Assembly (NCBI RefSeq): GCF_963576615.1
Contig: NC_088717.1
Span: forward strand, 53,974,526-54,038,525
Reading direction: 5' to 3'
DNA from: Watersipora subatra
Taxonomy: Eukaryota > Bryozoa > Gymnolaemata > Cheilostomatida > Watersiporidae
Length of the DNA: 64,000 nucleotides
A program made the translations under genes and the position numbers. The notes beneath the pieces were generated by a model. The model did no database searches. It saw only the letters and a list, made by a program, of their open reading frames with translations, and was not told the DNA's origin. This document shows, in pieces, positions 1-12,652 of this stretch. The first letter of the stretch is position 1. Every line of letters begins with the position of its first letter.

Positions 1-35
1 AGAATAATTGGCTTCATAACTATGGGGAGACTCAC
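1..35 (-). CDS. Exon of TMEM121-like gene copy A (partial at window edge)
   Basis: On the minus strand a good acceptor (pyrimidine tract ending tttgcag) is followed from base 35 downward by a reading that starts VSLPIVMKPII and runs off the window. It is the counterpart of the exon at 63686-63536, which encodes SLPIVLKPIILAIIILNL, a hydrophobic membrane helix. The exon starts in phase 0, which matches the phase-0 end of the exon at 5449-5284. The terminal exon of this copy must lie to the left of the window. The first codon differs between the copies (GTG here, AAG in copy B). Confidence 0.6.
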   Translation of the reverse strand, partial: MSLPIVMKPII

Positions 36-349
36 CTGCAAAGAGAAAAGAGCTTCAAAATACAGTTTAACCAAAGTATGCTTTTAATTTTTTTCTGCGT
101 AATCTCTAATAAATTTTTTGTAAAAAATTTTGATCCCGTGTTACCCTTTATGCAGAATGATGCAATTGAATCAGAAATTTTTCTAGTCTCCAACTGTTCG
201 AAACTAAATGTGGAGTGATAATACTTTGCCTAGCTGTAGGAGCTGTAGTGAGCACTAGAAACTTACAGCTTACTCTGCAGCTCGCTAGCAAGGTGAGCTA
301 TCAATACATTGCATTGTTTTTCAGGAATAAAAGTAAATATTGTTGATTC
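1..349. repeat. Segmental duplication, left copy (partner 63652-64000)
   Basis: Bases 1-349 align almost base for base, in the same orientation, with 63652-64000. The match covers the 35-bp exon end and more than 300 bp of adjoining intron. Differences are scattered substitutions and a few small indels. Homology that continues into intron points to a fairly recent tandem duplication of the membrane-protein gene, not just exon conservation. Both copies are cut by the window ends, so the true extent is unknown. Confidence 0.85.
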
Positions 350-448
350 AAGCACCTTGCTATGACACAACCCTTCGCTGACCTAATAAAAATAGCTGTC
401 GTTTCCTTAGACTCAGCAGTCTGACATGTAGGTTTAACTTCCTGTTTG

Positions 449-1335
449 TTTAAAGGTTGACTTGCAACAAAATTCACATTACAGTTATTTGATATCAAAA
501 GATTCACCATGTCTTACTCTGTTGTGTTGTAAGTGCCAAATATATGGAAATGTGATTACAAGCTCTTAACAGCGCAAAAACGAACAGTTAATCGCAGCCA
601 CACGAGACAGCCATAGTTTGGATTCTCTTTTCAAAACGGCTCAAATGTGACGTAGTTGTAGTAGATGGTTCCTGTTTACACTTTGACGCAACCTTATTCG
701 TCGAAATATTTTCACAAATATACTTCACACATTCAATAAAACCATGTTTATTGTTCTTAGGCGTCTATTCTATCGTCATTGTAATGCTGTCACTTTTAGC
801 AGTGATATCTTACAACTTACCGTAAAAATTCATTTAATTTTTTAGCCTTAGCTTGAAGGAGTACATATCATTGTCTGATAATCATGACGAGCCTGTTGGT
901 CAGTTGTTATAATCAAAAAGTGCTGCAAAAGTTATTTTCGAAGTTTTTGGTCACATGATCCGATTACGACTTGACGATTAGTTCAAGCCGAAACAAAACT
1001 GTAAAGTAGCGAGCATCTATATTTGATACGGGGTCTTCGGTAAAACCCGAAGTGTTTGTCATAAACTAGTGCTACGATAAATTTATGTTGAGTTTTTTTA
1101 TTGCCCTTTCAATTCACGTGAGAACATCACGTGACAAGACAATAACCAAACTGTCATGGCTACGTCAGAGAAATAAACGGACTCCAATCTACGGCGGCTT
1201 TTCGTTTTTGGGTTTTTAAAAGCTTGTAACCACATTTTCACATATTTGGCATCTAAAACACAACAAAGTAAGACATGGTGAATCTTCTGATCCCAAATAA
1301 CTGTAATGTAAATTTTGTTGCAAGGCAATCTTTAA
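449..1335. mobile_element. Non-autonomous DNA element with ~150-bp inverted ends, copy 1
   Basis: The left end reads TTTAAAGGTTGACTTGCAAC and the right end is its near-complement (GTTGCAAGGCAATCTTTAA). About 150 bp at each end are inverted repeats. A second, highly similar copy with the same ends lies at 51743-52629. The interior shows no credible coding frame. The size (887 bp), terminal inverted repeats and copy number fit a MITE-like element. A target duplication could not be fixed because the TTTAAA ends are themselves symmetrical. Confidence 0.7.
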
Positions 1336-4300
1336 GTTATGCTAGTGGTACTGGTCCTGATATGAAAACCTGGGACATGTGCACAGGACGCGTATCGAGC
1401 GATTATCAAAGCAATGAATATTTCCAACTCTATAAAGGAAAGAGGTATCAAGGCAAACATTTAGTTTACCTTAAACTTTTTTGCAAGCTGTATTAACACC
1501 AAGACAAAAAACCGGCATTCACATCAGGAGTTGTCTTTTTAGGAGTGGGTAAGCAACTCCTAAATATATGTCTAACTCGGATTTTTCTTCTATTAAATTT
1601 TGCAGTTTTTCTAAAAGGTTCCTGCTATGCATCTATTCTATTTATACCTTTGTCATAACCCTTTATATGCCTGTATCTATACATACATATGTATCTACAC
1701 ACAGTGACAATTTCCAAGAACTAACTGGCTTGAAAATGAAAGCAAAGGTGATCAGCAGAAGGAAATCTACTTCAGGGTATACTAATCAGTAAAATAAATA
1801 TTTTATCTTATTAATGACCCTAACGTAATATAATTAAGGTATGTTTGCACTGTATAAACTATTTGTTCAGTCGATTGAAACCGGACAATCACTTACTTTT
1901 GAAACTATGAAAGTACACACTCAAAGAATAATCGCACCAGCCAATAAGAGTTCCATGATTGCTTCTAATAGCCAATCAGTACGCTGTTCATTTATTATAA
2001 AAATTAGCGCATTGTCAGTCTTATGCACCATGAGAGATCATCATGTGTATTAAGTACTAACAACTATGTGCACAATCTATATAAATCTGAAAACTTGTCG
2101 TTGTCTGTTGTCATCTATTGCCGTTCGGTGTCTGTCCAGCTATAGCGATTAAATCTGTCAGTGAATAATTTGTATCGCAGAAAATTTGTTCTCGGAACCT
2201 TCCATTCACAAGACGACAAACTAACCTATTAAGCTACACAGGATGCAATGGATCGTTGGGCGATATAAGTCCTTATCTAAGTTGAAATTACGAGTAGCGA
2301 ATGTGTTATGCGCAACTTCACTAAAGCTTGCTCTCATGTCTCTTATTAGTAGGCTTAGCAGTCCATACTAGCTTCCTCAAATTAGCTAATGGCAACTGAA
2401 CTACCTGCCACTGTTTATAAGCTATTTTTAATACCCGTGCAATGCCGGACATTCACCTAGTTTTTACTATAATAGGGGCAGTTTCCGTCTATCTGTCCAT
2501 CTGTTCATCTGTTCGAAGCTGCACTAAAAGCGGTACAAAAATAAACTTCCTCGCGCTAGGATAAAACCCATGGCGTAGGATGCAAAAACAGGACCGCTAC
2601 CACGACATAAGTCAGGTGCCTTGCCACTCGACGCATTAGCTCTTTAGCTTTGCCACTCGCATAGTACGGCTCAGCAAAGCGTTTACGTATATCCAAGAGC
2701 CGCGTGATGTGCCTTTAGTAGGCTTCGTACTATTTGTTTCTGATTAGTGAGTAGTTAATAAGTTACCCTACCGTATCTGTACTTCTAACGAAAAGAAACA
2801 ATTATTTACATGCGTTGAGCCGATGTAAAAACCTTTGTTTTTTATCGTAATTAATTGTTATCCATGATTGTTATCTTGTTACCTAATTGTTACCTAATAA
2901 TTATATTGTTATCTAATGGTCTAGGCGCATTACATCTCCAAATTTTTACTAATTTTAGATCTATTGTCTTAGGATGATTGTTATTGAACAGCAGCTACTG
3001 AGAGTTATTATTTATATTTTATCAGTAATGATGGTGTAAACTAATAATATTGATAAATCATCCGATTCGGACTTGCTCACAGTCTTTTGAAAAATAGCCA
3101 AAAAGTGCTTGTTCTTATTCCGTAGCGCACTTTGGGTAATTTTCACAGCATCTGCGAATGAAAATGATATGACGATTAATATGATGTCAAAATATTTCTA
3201 TGAACCAGGGGGTTCAAAAGTTAAAAGTTATAGATAAAGCAAAGCAAAAAGCACAAAGCCGGAAACAGGTAATAAAGAATTAAGGTGATGATGAGATTAA
3301 AGTCAAGTTTAATAAAATATTTACGCTGACTTTTACTTGTGTTTTTGTAAGCTAAGTTCATTTGGATTAAATTCAAAGTTTATGTTATGTTACATAGTGT
3401 CACAGAAGTCTAGTGTACTTAATGCTTTGCTGTCCAATTCTCGCTCACACTGTGGTTAGCCACCTATCTGTCTCGAAGGTGAGAACTTCTTACAGTACTG
3501 TACATAGTAATGTTACATTTTATTGCAGATCATAACTATTGAATTGGTTACTATAGTTACTAAGGTTATCACACAACTTTATTGTTAATTTTTAATATGT
3601 ACAATACATATACAAAATTCTGATGTGTTTACTGGGGGGAGAGGGATTTACATAAGATAATTACTATAAGTTCCTATGCCCCTCTATACGACATTTTTGT
3701 CTAACGATCCAAACACCAGAATGAATTAATATCGTATGGCGAGGGTCCGCTGTAGTCGTGAGGGTTCACTGTAGTTGGGAGGGTCCGCTGTAGTTGTGAG
3801 GGTTCACTGTAGTTGGGAGGGTCCGCTGTAGTTGTGAGGGTCCAGTGTAGTTGGGAGATAATGATGAAAATATTAGAGGATTGTTGGCCACGTGCCAAAT
3901 ATTCACCCCCAGACCTGTTTAGCCATCAATACAAATCAGTAAATTGCTAAAAGGCCATCTTCACTGTAAACATGCGTTGAAGCCTTTTCAACCTTAGCTT
4001 GTGCATTTTATCATTTTGAAATTAACAAATTTATTATAAAATCCGTTTAAGAAAATTATTAATCGCTACAATTTAGGTTTTGCAACAATTATCACAAAAA
4101 TTAACTATTTTAATCAGAAATACTTAGAGCAGTAGTGATGGTTAATAATAAACAGGAGACATTGTCATACCTACATTGTATTTAGCTGTCTCTACATTGT
4201 TAACTTAAAAGATATTCTGAGCAAAGCATTAATACTGTGTGGTTTGTTTTATTCGAAGGTATTCATAACTTCAAGTTCAATAAGCTACAATTTAACAAAA

Positions 4301-5019
4301 AATAGAACTCTGTTATTAACATTATGATTCTTGCGGTATAACTTGAAAAGATTTATGCTTGAAATGAAATTTATGCCAATAAAATAATAAAATATATGGT
4401 AAAAGTTGAGTTATCAATGCACTTTATATTTTGGTTGCATATTTTAAAAAAATTTAGGACCGTCTACCAATACGAGCAATAATATGTTGTTTTTAGAATA
4501 TTGCAAAAGCATCAAATTTTAGTATAACCTTAATTTTTATAGTTTTGGTTCTGTCAATTAAGTTTAGCTATCACAAAATCAGAATTTTAACTGAATTTGA
4601 AACTACCTAATTTAATAGTGATTTTTAAACTTTTTACTATATATGCTTATATTAAGCATTTTCTAGGCATCAGTAATAGTGTGAAAACGGCAGCGGAAAA
4701 ATGAGCTGTCATATCAAGGGCAGATGGAAAGAGACCAGTTTTAAACTTGATTGAACATATATGTATATAAAAATGGCAATGTTGTTACTCCATAAAATAT
4801 GTACAATTTTTTGTCACGCTTTTTAAAAATGCTATAATCAGGTTCAAAAACAACTATTCTGTTATAGTATAATTAGTTAATATTATTAGTTTTGTTTATA
4901 ATATTATTATATTATTATTTATATTTATTACTAATATTATTTATAATATTATTAGTAAATTCATTATATTATTAAATAATATATAGGCCTAGTATAATAT
5001 TTACTATAATAAGAAACGA
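1336..5019. other. Intron of gene A with dispersed repeats; no gene seen
   Basis: AT-rich intronic DNA. Bases 2385-2530 (tacctgccactgtt ... gtgcaatgccggacattc) recur in diverged form near 10530-10610, so this is a dispersed repeat. Bases 3733-3860 hold a short minisatellite alternating 'gggtccgctgtagtt' and 'gagggttcactgtagtt' units of about 20 bp. Otherwise I see only short frames without splice or domain support. Confidence 0.5.
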
Positions 5020-5190
5020 GTCGATTTGAAGCCGCGGCTGAAGGTTAGTAAAAAGATTGCACTCTACGGGTTTTGAACTGTAAGCTTTCAGCATATCAGT
5101 ACACTACCATCTATGACAATCGACCATCAGTTAATATTATAGAATAATTGTACATACAGCTATTACACTCGAATAGTCGCTTATGCCACG
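5020..5190. repeat. SINE-like dispersed repeat
   Basis: This segment shares an ordered set of short blocks with 48850-49115 and 63000-63235: an oppositely oriented tRNA-promoter-like 'gggttttgaactgtaag', an 'acactaccatct' block, then 'gaataattgtacata...agttattaca'. The block order suggests one tRNA-derived SINE family. I infer this from pattern only, and the copies are strongly diverged. Confidence 0.45.
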
Positions 5191-5283
5191 CTAGACTGAC
5201 AGAGTTCTATTAACAATAATATCAACAAGGGCAGACGTGAGCAATTTTCTGCAGCTGAGAGCTCGACATAAACCAGGACTTAC

Positions 5284-5449
5284 TGTATGGTGTCCAGTCA
5301 TGATGAACAGGACATCCAAGATGTCGACAGTGTCAAGGACATCTATAGTGAACCACTTAACAAGAAACAAGATGGATGCTCGTCGAGCTAAGGACTCCTG
5401 ATGATGATGGTGTCCCCAAGTGAAGAATATGCATATCAGTGTAGTCCCA
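5284..5449 (-). CDS. Exon 5 of TMEM121-like gene A
   Basis: Minus-strand exon with acceptor tatcattgtag and donor GTAAGT. It begins with one base that completes the codon left by the 8515-8337 exon (phase 2) and then has 55 codons, ending in phase 0. It encodes a helix (TLICIFFTWG), a His run, and the acidic segment FTIDVLDTVDILDVLF. The repeated Asp/Leu pattern in that last segment resembles the acidic helix of TMEM121-family proteins, which is the main reason for the family suggestion. The function of that family is poorly known; this would be an integral membrane protein. Confidence 0.65.
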
Positions 5450-5745
5450 CTACAATGATATGCACTCAAGCGTCAAATAATCTTTCATTCTTACCTACCC
5501 AGCTAGTTCAAGAGGTCATTGTAATGTGCAGCTTGCATTTATAAGAACTTGAGGAAGCTGGATATGTTTATTAATATCTACAAGTTTAAAATATTGTTGT
5601 TTAAAGATTTGCTGTGCATATCTTATGACTTTGCAAGCAGGATATGATGTCATCAATTCGCTATTCTCGATTGTAAAAAAACACTAAAAACTAACAGCCA
5701 TCTACCAAGATGCCACGACCTGCTTCAGAACAAGTCATTGTTTTC

Positions 5746-6547
5746 CTTTAAACCATAACTGCCACGAACAACTTTTATCGTATTTACTAGGTAAATCAGA
5801 CATGCTGATTCCGATTTTGTAATCAAAATAAAGATTAGGCCACTAACCTTCAGAGTAATAAAGGATTTTTTATAGCGTTTTAATATCGGTCTCGAAAACA
5901 ACACGATCGGCATAACAAGCTCCGCCCATAAATACTTGACGTAACCTAGCTTTTTAGGAACAGAAGTTACGTAGAGATGTTTAGACCGATTTAGAATAAT
6001 AGAGATGGGTGTTTTAAAATCTATTAATATCTGAATCCAGCTTTAAAAATAATATCAGTCTTTTCTGAAAGGTAGATAAGCTATTTAGCATTGCATATTT
6101 AAAAAGCGCGATAACAACGCTAGCTCGTGATAAAACCGCGCTTTTTGAGCTCATTTTTCTCGGCGTCCAGCCCATTTAAACGTCATGTAACAAGCTGCGA
6201 GCAATTTTAAATAGTTTATATCCCTTTCATAAAAAACTGAAACTATTTTACAGGCTGGATTTAGATAATAATGGGTTTTAAGACACCCATCTCTATTATT
6301 TTAAATCGGACTAAACTTTCCTAACTTCCGTTTCTGAAAAAGCTAGGTTTCGTCACATATTTATGGGCGGAGCTTGTAATGCCGATTGTGTTGTTTTCGA
6401 AACGGATATTGAAACGCTTTAAAAAAGCCTAAATGACTTTGAAGGTTAGTGGACTAATCTTTATTTTGAGTACAAAATCGGAATCAGCGTGTCTGATTTA
6501 CCTAGAAAATACAATAAAAGTTGTTCGTGACAGTTATGGTTTAAAGT
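5746..6547. mobile_element. Foldback element with ~295-bp inverted arms
   Basis: Bases 5746-6041 are the inverted complement of 6253-6547, with about 210 bp between them. The outer ends read TTTAAACCATAACTG and CAGTTATGGTTTAAA. Arms diverge by scattered substitutions. No transposase frame is visible, so this is a non-autonomous foldback or MITE element in an intron of gene A. If transcribed it would give a long hairpin RNA. Confidence 0.75.
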
Positions 6548-6771
6548 TTATCAAATTTTTCAAAAAGCTAAACTACGAGATTTTTTAATCTTCAATCATA
6601 TCTTACTAATTTTTATGTAGAAACCCTTGATATCGATATAAGAAATGTCATTATAACCAGCATCAAGGGTATTGATTATGTTGCTAGCAGTGTGAATCTT
6701 GCAAACTGCCTGACATTGGCTTGTAAATATTTTGGTTTTTTGTTGTCTAAATGTAATTAAGAGTCTCTCTA

Positions 6772-6935
6772 TTCCATTGGCTGTCTGGCTCACTGTAACC
6801 TTTATCCCATTGGTTGTCTGGCTCACTGTAACCTTTATCCCATTGGTTGTCTGGCTCACTGTTACCTTTATTCCATTGGTTGCCTCAATCACTGTTATCT
6901 TTATTCTATTGATTGCCTGACTCACGTTACTTTTA
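6772..6935. repeat. 33-bp minisatellite, about 5 copies
   Basis: Tandem units of the form ccattggttgtctggctcac + tgtaacctttatc, about five copies, with divergence rising to the right. Because 33 is a multiple of 3, both strands show repetitive open frames; neither has coding support. Confidence 0.85.
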
Positions 6936-8149
6936 TAGAGATGAATTCAGAAGCCAGAGATAGATTTGTATATGGAATCAGGTGTCTCAGGGTTCATCAC
7001 TTACTTATGTGGCTTATGAGGATATTGCATTTATTGTTTTAGCTGCTGAGTGTTACAAAGAAAACCACTATTTCTATGAGGTGGTTTATCAGAAATGCCT
7101 GCTTGGCCATTACCAACATGGAGTTAGTTACTTGGCTGTATAAAACCTGATTTAGTGCTGCTTTATGCAGATATGAAGGTAAAAGTAAAATTCATTTCAT
7201 TTCCTTATCCACAAATACTGTATAATAGAACATTTATATGGTTGACAGTAATGAAATTATTGTGGTCACTCACTTAATTATGTATAGATGTTACCATTGT
7301 TAAAAGACTTCATTGAAAAACTGGAAAAAAACTCATGGTTCTCTTCTGAGAATGTGTTATCTCAGGGTGGTAAACAGAGCATGTGCCTATTAGGCAGGAA
7401 GACTTGATATTATTAAAAACAATTTTCTGTTTCAGTGGATGGTCAGGATTACTACTAGTACATTCAAATTGATTTGCAGAAACACCAAACATTCAATCGT
7501 TGAACAGTGGTAGTGAAAGCAAAGTTAGTCAATCCCCATGGCATGATTTCAGGGTAAAGGATTTTTGCAGATGAGCGAATTCAATACATTGAATCTGCTC
7601 TAGTCTTTCTTTGCATGTGGATAATAAAATGTAGTCTTGTATAGCGCTGTAGTGTAATATAGTTTATCACATTTGGTTTTCATATAGTTTTATACGATTG
7701 TTCCGAGGGTATACGGTAGCTCAAGTATTTAACACTAAGGCTATCTACTGTGGAACAGATCAAACATAATACAATGTATTCTTGTAACAATTTCAACTCT
7801 CCTCATTCGAGTAATTTGAAATTTGAAGCAGACAACGACATAGATTTATTGTATAATTGGTAACATTATTTTATACCACTTGGCTAGTTTTTCTAACACG
7901 CTTAGTGGTTTTAGCGTACCAGATGAAATGGTCTGAAATATAAGCGAAAAGAGTGTATCAACCAAGTATATGGTTTAAAAACTGTCACTATGTAGTTACT
8001 GTATCTTTGGCAGTTACAAAAAAATTTGCTATAAATATAAATGTTTTTTGTCATTTACTTTCTTTTTAATTATAGTTTTTAACACTAGTAATAAATGCAT
8101 TGAATTAATTTTTAAAAAAGTCATAAAAAGTCATAGAATATGAGAGAGA
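6936..8149. other. Intronic stretch, nothing recognised
   Basis: AT-rich DNA between two minisatellites inside gene A. Short open frames occur, but no splice-supported exon, domain or repeat family was identified. Confidence 0.4.
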
Positions 8150-8284
8150 ATCATTTGATCAATCAGTTAAATCTATAGATGAGTCAGTTGATCAATCAGG
8201 TAAATCTATAGATGAGTCAGTTGATCAATTAGGTAAATCTATAGATGAGTCAGTTGATCAATTAGGTAAATCTATAAATGTATT
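8150..8284. repeat. 33-bp minisatellite, 4 copies
   Basis: Four tandem units of tcagttgatcaatcaggtaa + atctatagatgag (33 bp). The array sits just downstream, in minus-strand terms, of the exon at 8515-8337. Confidence 0.85.
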
Positions 8285-8336
8285 TAGACTCAGTTCATTA
8301 TCAACTGTAACTCCAGACGCAATATTGTCAGCTTAC

Positions 8337-8515
8337 CAAATACATGACTTGAGATCAAATACATGCAAGCGCCTTTCAACATTATAGGCAAATATGCTAC
8401 AGACTCTCGCCCCCAAGAAGACTGCATAGACAAACCAGGCAGCTGGTGCGTAGGGTAAACCTACAAGTACAGGTACAGGTATAAACACAGTCAGAGAGTT
8501 GGGTATATTAGATAT
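8337..8515 (-). CDS. Exon 4 of TMEM121-like gene A
   Basis: Minus-strand exon with acceptor cttattttcag and donor GTAAGC. It reads in phase 0 from ISNIPNSLTVFIPVPVLVG for 59 codons plus two bases. Only phase 0 is open across the whole exon, and this matches the phase-0 end of the exon at 11881-11793. It carries two hydrophobic stretches (LTVFIPVPVLVGL and AAWFVYAVFLGARVCSIFAY) that look like membrane helices separated by a short polar turn. Confidence 0.6.
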
Positions 8516-9433
8516 CTGAAAATAAGGGTGATGATGCTTGGGTATAAGATAAATCGGTAGCCAATCAAAAGGCTTCCTAGTAAATTTATCAAAACTCAAT
8601 TGTACTTGTTGGCAATGGTTCACCCAACCTGCCAGATGACACGGTGAACACTTAACTAGCTATGGCTGCTACAGAATGGTGCCAGAGCAAGTGACACAAT
8701 GAGTTTCCATTCAGATATTGTACAATCAAGGGTAGTGTCTGGTCAGTATAAGGAAGAGCGGTCTGTCAAAGCATTCCTGGCTATTTAACTGAGATGTATT
8801 AAATAGTTATGTTGATCTCTCTACTATTGCTCAACTTGGTAGCATTTCAGGTTCTTGGTACCTGATACTTGGAAACTTAATACCAAGGCAATACCAAGTT
8901 GATATTACATTGAGAATATTGTTTCTGTTATTATATTTTATTACAGTTGACCCTCATTAAACGAAACCCATTAGACGGGATCTCGGATAAGATTTCCCAT
9001 TTTGGGTGTAGTAGCTGCAATCAACATGTAATAACATCTAAACAATTGTTTATCAGTTTATGATGATTTTTAGCCAAAATTGAGAGAATTATTAAATGTA
9101 AAGCACACTTGTCTGTTGGAGCCATTTATATAAATAACTCGCAAAAGAGGCATACAGTCTTCAAACATATCATTTGCATGCTATTTAACTTTCATGATTA
9201 TGAAATAGAATTTTACATGATTTAAAATATGTTAAAAACTACAAAAGGCATTTGAAAGAGTAACTTATTTAATATTCAGTAAAAAAGTTGTTGTAATGCT
9301 TTGCGTGAATAGAAATTTTCGCAAATGACTTGCCATTAGAGGAGTTGTCTAACAGTCGTTGCTACTTTTTAGAAGTTTCTGCTGCTTCAAAATTTTCTTC
9401 ACACTTGCTAAGCATTTAAAAGCATATGCAGCA

Positions 9434-10210
9434 AAGTATAGTATGACATAGTATAGTATAGTGTAGTATAGTGTAGTGTAGTATAGTGTAGTATAGTGTA
9501 GTGTAGTGTAGTATAGTGTAGTGTAGTATAGTGTAGTATAGTATAGTATAGTATAGTATAGTATAGTATAGTATAGTATAGTATAGTATAGTATAGTATA
9601 GTATAGTATAGTATAGTATAGTATAGTATAGTATAGTATAGTGTAGTATAGTATAGTATAGTGTAGTATAGTGTAGTATAGTATAGTATAATATAGTATA
9701 GTATAGTGTAGTGTAGTATAGTATAGTGTAGTATAGTATAGTATAGTATAGTATAGTATAGTATAGCATAGTGAAGTATAGTGTAGTGTAGTATAGTATA
9801 GTATAGTGTAGTATAGTGTAGTATAGTATAGCATAGTGAAGTATAGTGTAGTGTAGTATAGTATAGTATAGTATAGTGTAGTATAGTGTAGTATAGTATA
9901 GTATAGCATAGTGAAGTATAGTGTAGTGTAGTATAGTATAGTATAGTATAGTGTAGTATAGTATAATATAGTATAGTGTAGTGTAGTATAGTATAGTGTA
10001 GTATAGTGTAGTGTAGTGTAGTATAGTGTAGTATAGTGTAGTGTAGTATAGTATAGTATAGTGTAGTATAGTGTAGTATAGTGTAGTATAGTATAGTATA
10101 GTATAGTATAGTATAGTATAGTGTAGTATAGTGTAGTATAGTATAATATAGTATAGTATAGTATAGTGAAGTATAGTGTAGTATAGTATAGTGTAGTATA
10201 GTATAGTGTA
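9434..10210. repeat. TATAG pentanucleotide array, ~780 bp
   Basis: About 155 tandem 5-bp units, mostly GTATA or GTGTA in mixed order, with rare GAAGT and CATAG variants. It lies in the intron between exons 3 and 4 of gene A. Long open frames of Tyr, Ile, Leu and Thr on the minus strand are a direct product of the 5-bp unit and are not evidence of a gene. Confidence 0.97.
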
Positions 10211-10832
10211 CAGCATATACTACAAGGAAAGCAGGCTTTATTAATGCTATTTTTCTTTTATATAGAGACCTAATACATAAAATCAAGTGTTTGTTGGTTG
10301 TCATTCGTATGTCCAGTTAATAGTGATTGGTTAAAGTATGCACGCTTGAAGTGTAATGATTACATGCAAGGATTATTCTGCACCATAGAGAGGAAGATGC
10401 ATGGTTTAGTGCTAGTACACTTATCTTCACATCTATGCATCTGAATGTATGAGTTTGATTTCTGTGAGGTGCAAACTTTTTTGCAAGCTCAAGCTACTCA
10501 AATACTTTGGGTAGAAAAACTTAGCCAGTGGCAGTTAAATTACCTGCCACTGTTCAAAGCTGCTTTTTTAGCACCCATGCAACGCCGGGCATTCAGTAGT
10601 AGACCTATATATTTGCGCATCAGTCATATCGGACAATCAGCTAAACTGGACCACCCACAAACCCTATTAGTCCATTTTAATGTGGGTTGACTGCATTGGT
10701 TTCACAGTGCACTTGACCCTACACTTTATGCTCTAGGGTGACTAAACCAGAATGTGAGCATCTGTAGTGTACAGTAGAAACTTTTCATACGAAATCAATT
10801 CATTCCGGAAGGCATTTCGTAAGCGGAAATTT

Positions 10833-10874
10833 TTTATATGATAAAATGAGTAGGAACTCATTTTATCATATAAA
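10833..10874. repeat. Perfect 19-bp hairpin, 4-base loop
   Basis: TTTATATGATAAAATGAGT, loop AGGA, then the exact complement. The upstream context (catttcgtaagcggaaa) looks like part of a small dispersed element. It could be the centre of a degraded MITE; it does not resemble a terminator or an RNA gene with further structure. Confidence 0.8.
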
Positions 10875-11792
10875 TGCCTGATTGCATTCTAAGCTCAACA
10901 AAACTAAGACATAATGTTTGTATAACACATAAATGATGGTTAAAACCTGGAACAAATAAATGTTAGAATTATATTACTGCATAATAAATAGAACAAGTAA
11001 ATGTGGAGATAAGAAAGAAACGAGAAATAATGAATAGAAACAACACATGGTATGTTTGTTGACCTTTGGGATTGGCTGACAAAGGAGGAAGGAAGTTGCT
11101 GGGCCTCAGCCAATAGCAGAGCTGCCCATCCGCTTAAACAGCCAGTAACGTATTTTTAAAATTTATGGCTTTTGCGCTTTTGTATTTAGAATTATCTTTC
11201 ATTATTTGAAGCATTATTTCCACGAAAAACATTTCATAACTTGGAAACTTCACATTCGGGATCTTTTATTAGTTGAAGTACAACCACATAACAGCTGATG
11301 TATCATCCCTTAATAGAAACACAGCGGTTAACATCTGTTACTTGGTTATTCCTTGGTTGTTTAACCATTGATGTTGCTAGGCACTACTGCTCGTTTTCCC
11401 AAGGATGACACCGATACGCACAGGTGATCTAAGACCTACGGAGAGTTTAATTGATAAGCCAGTAGACAAAAGAAATATAATGTTACAGTAAAATTATATC
11501 TGACTATCCATTCAGCAGCAGCTTCCAGTAGTTCAAGTACCATATTAAGAAGGGCTGTTGTCTTTCATGTTAATATAGATCGATTTGACAGCCGTGAATA
11601 TGTTGCAACAGTGTACAACAAGGAATTAAGTGTTTTAGAAATATATCGGTCATTAAAAATTTATAGTGACAAACTGTCTGTTTTGTACTTGTACGACTTG
11701 CAATGAAGCCATAATCTGCGTGTATTTACTCCCACAATATCACACAGATTTGTACCTGAAGTGTTGTGCAACGAACAACCAGTAAAACGTAC

Positions 11793-11881
11793 ATTAAGAA
11801 TGAGATATTTTAAGGATGACATGTAATACCAGGGCCAGAAGAAAAGAATGCTACTGGCAGCAAAGTTTATCACAAAAAAGA
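11793..11881 (-). CDS. Exon 3 of TMEM121-like gene A
   Basis: Minus-strand exon of 89 bases. The acceptor is attttgcag and the donor GTACGT. Two bases (TC) join the single G left by the preceding exon to give a Val codon, followed by 29 codons ending in phase 0. It encodes FFVINFAASSILFFWPWYYM, an aromatic-rich membrane helix, then SSLKYLILN. The short length means only the phase agreement on both sides and the hydrophobic content support it. Confidence 0.6.
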
Positions 11882-11971
11882 CTGCAAAATTCAATTACAA
11901 GAAATTTTTAAGTTCTGGCATTGGATTAAGGCGACTTGTAGTTGCTACCACAATTTCGTAGCAGCACTTAC

Positions 11972-12110
11972 CTTTGGCAAATCCGTACTCATTTCTGTGC
12001 TGCATTCGAACACGGCGAAGTCGCCATTCTTTGAGATAAAACGTAGCAATAAAGATCGCCGCAACAACAAAATCAGCAATCAACCACAGCCACATTAGCG
12101 GGTTCTTGAA
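11972..12110 (-). CDS. Exon 2 of TMEM121-like gene A
   Basis: Minus-strand exon with acceptor ctatttacag and donor GTAAGT, 46 codons plus one base. It reads FKNPLMWLWLIADFVVAAIF as a membrane helix, followed by a basic cytoplasmic-type loop (KEWRLRRVRMQHRNEYGFAK). It starts in phase 0, matching the phase-0 end of the ATG exon at 33972-33796. The intervening intron of about 21.7 kb contains the whole Polinton. Confidence 0.7.
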
Positions 12111-12489
12111 CTGTAAATAGAAAGTGAGAATGAGTGGAGTTTCCTATAGAGACATGATGTAGAACCAAGTTGGTTATAATTTGATTCTACTTGTGGTCAC
12201 AAAGAGCCAAACTAATAGAAAATTAATCATATACTTGCTTCACTAGTCAATATTTCACTATAAATATTTTCAAGGGGTGTTTTTAAAATGCACTTGGATT
12301 CAGATTCAAGTAATAAGATATGTCCTCATTTCACTCTTACAAGGGAAGATAATTTAAAAAACAATCTTTTTCTTACTGATGCCAATCGAAAGACAGTTCT
12401 TGCAAAAACTAATATGTTTGAATTCACATGTTTTCTTCATGAATCTAGCATTTATTAATATGTACTTACACGCAGGTAGTAACTTTGCC

Positions 12490-12646
12490 AAACAGCTAGC
12501 TTAAAAGATGAACTTACAAAAAATTTTAGTAGATTTTATCAGAAAGTATCAGTATTTTTCTATCATTTGCAATTTCATTTGCTTTCAATGTTTGAGGTAA
12601 TCTGACTGCCAGAATGTTTCAAGATGAAAATCAACAATTATCAATA
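12490..12646. repeat. Half of a long-inverted-repeat element, target of the Polinton
   Basis: This sequence (gatgaacttacaaaa...ttttagtagattttatcagaaagtatc...tttctatcatttgc...gatgtttcaagat) matches the arms of the elements at 44325-44810 and 53110-53560. The Polinton target site ATTAGT lies at its inner end, so the Polinton appears to have inserted into an older foldback element. Confidence 0.6.
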
Positions 12647-12652
12647 ATTAGT
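12647..12652. repeat. Polinton target site duplication ATTAGT, left
   Basis: ATTAGT directly precedes the AGTAGTATG terminus and recurs at 31610-31615 directly after the complementary CATACTACT terminus. A 6-bp duplication is characteristic of Polinton integration. Confidence 0.9.

Noticed and set aside
9349..10304. Long minus-strand frames of Tyr, Ile, Leu and Thr repeats
   Set aside because: Direct product of the TATAG pentanucleotide array; all three frames show the same pattern.
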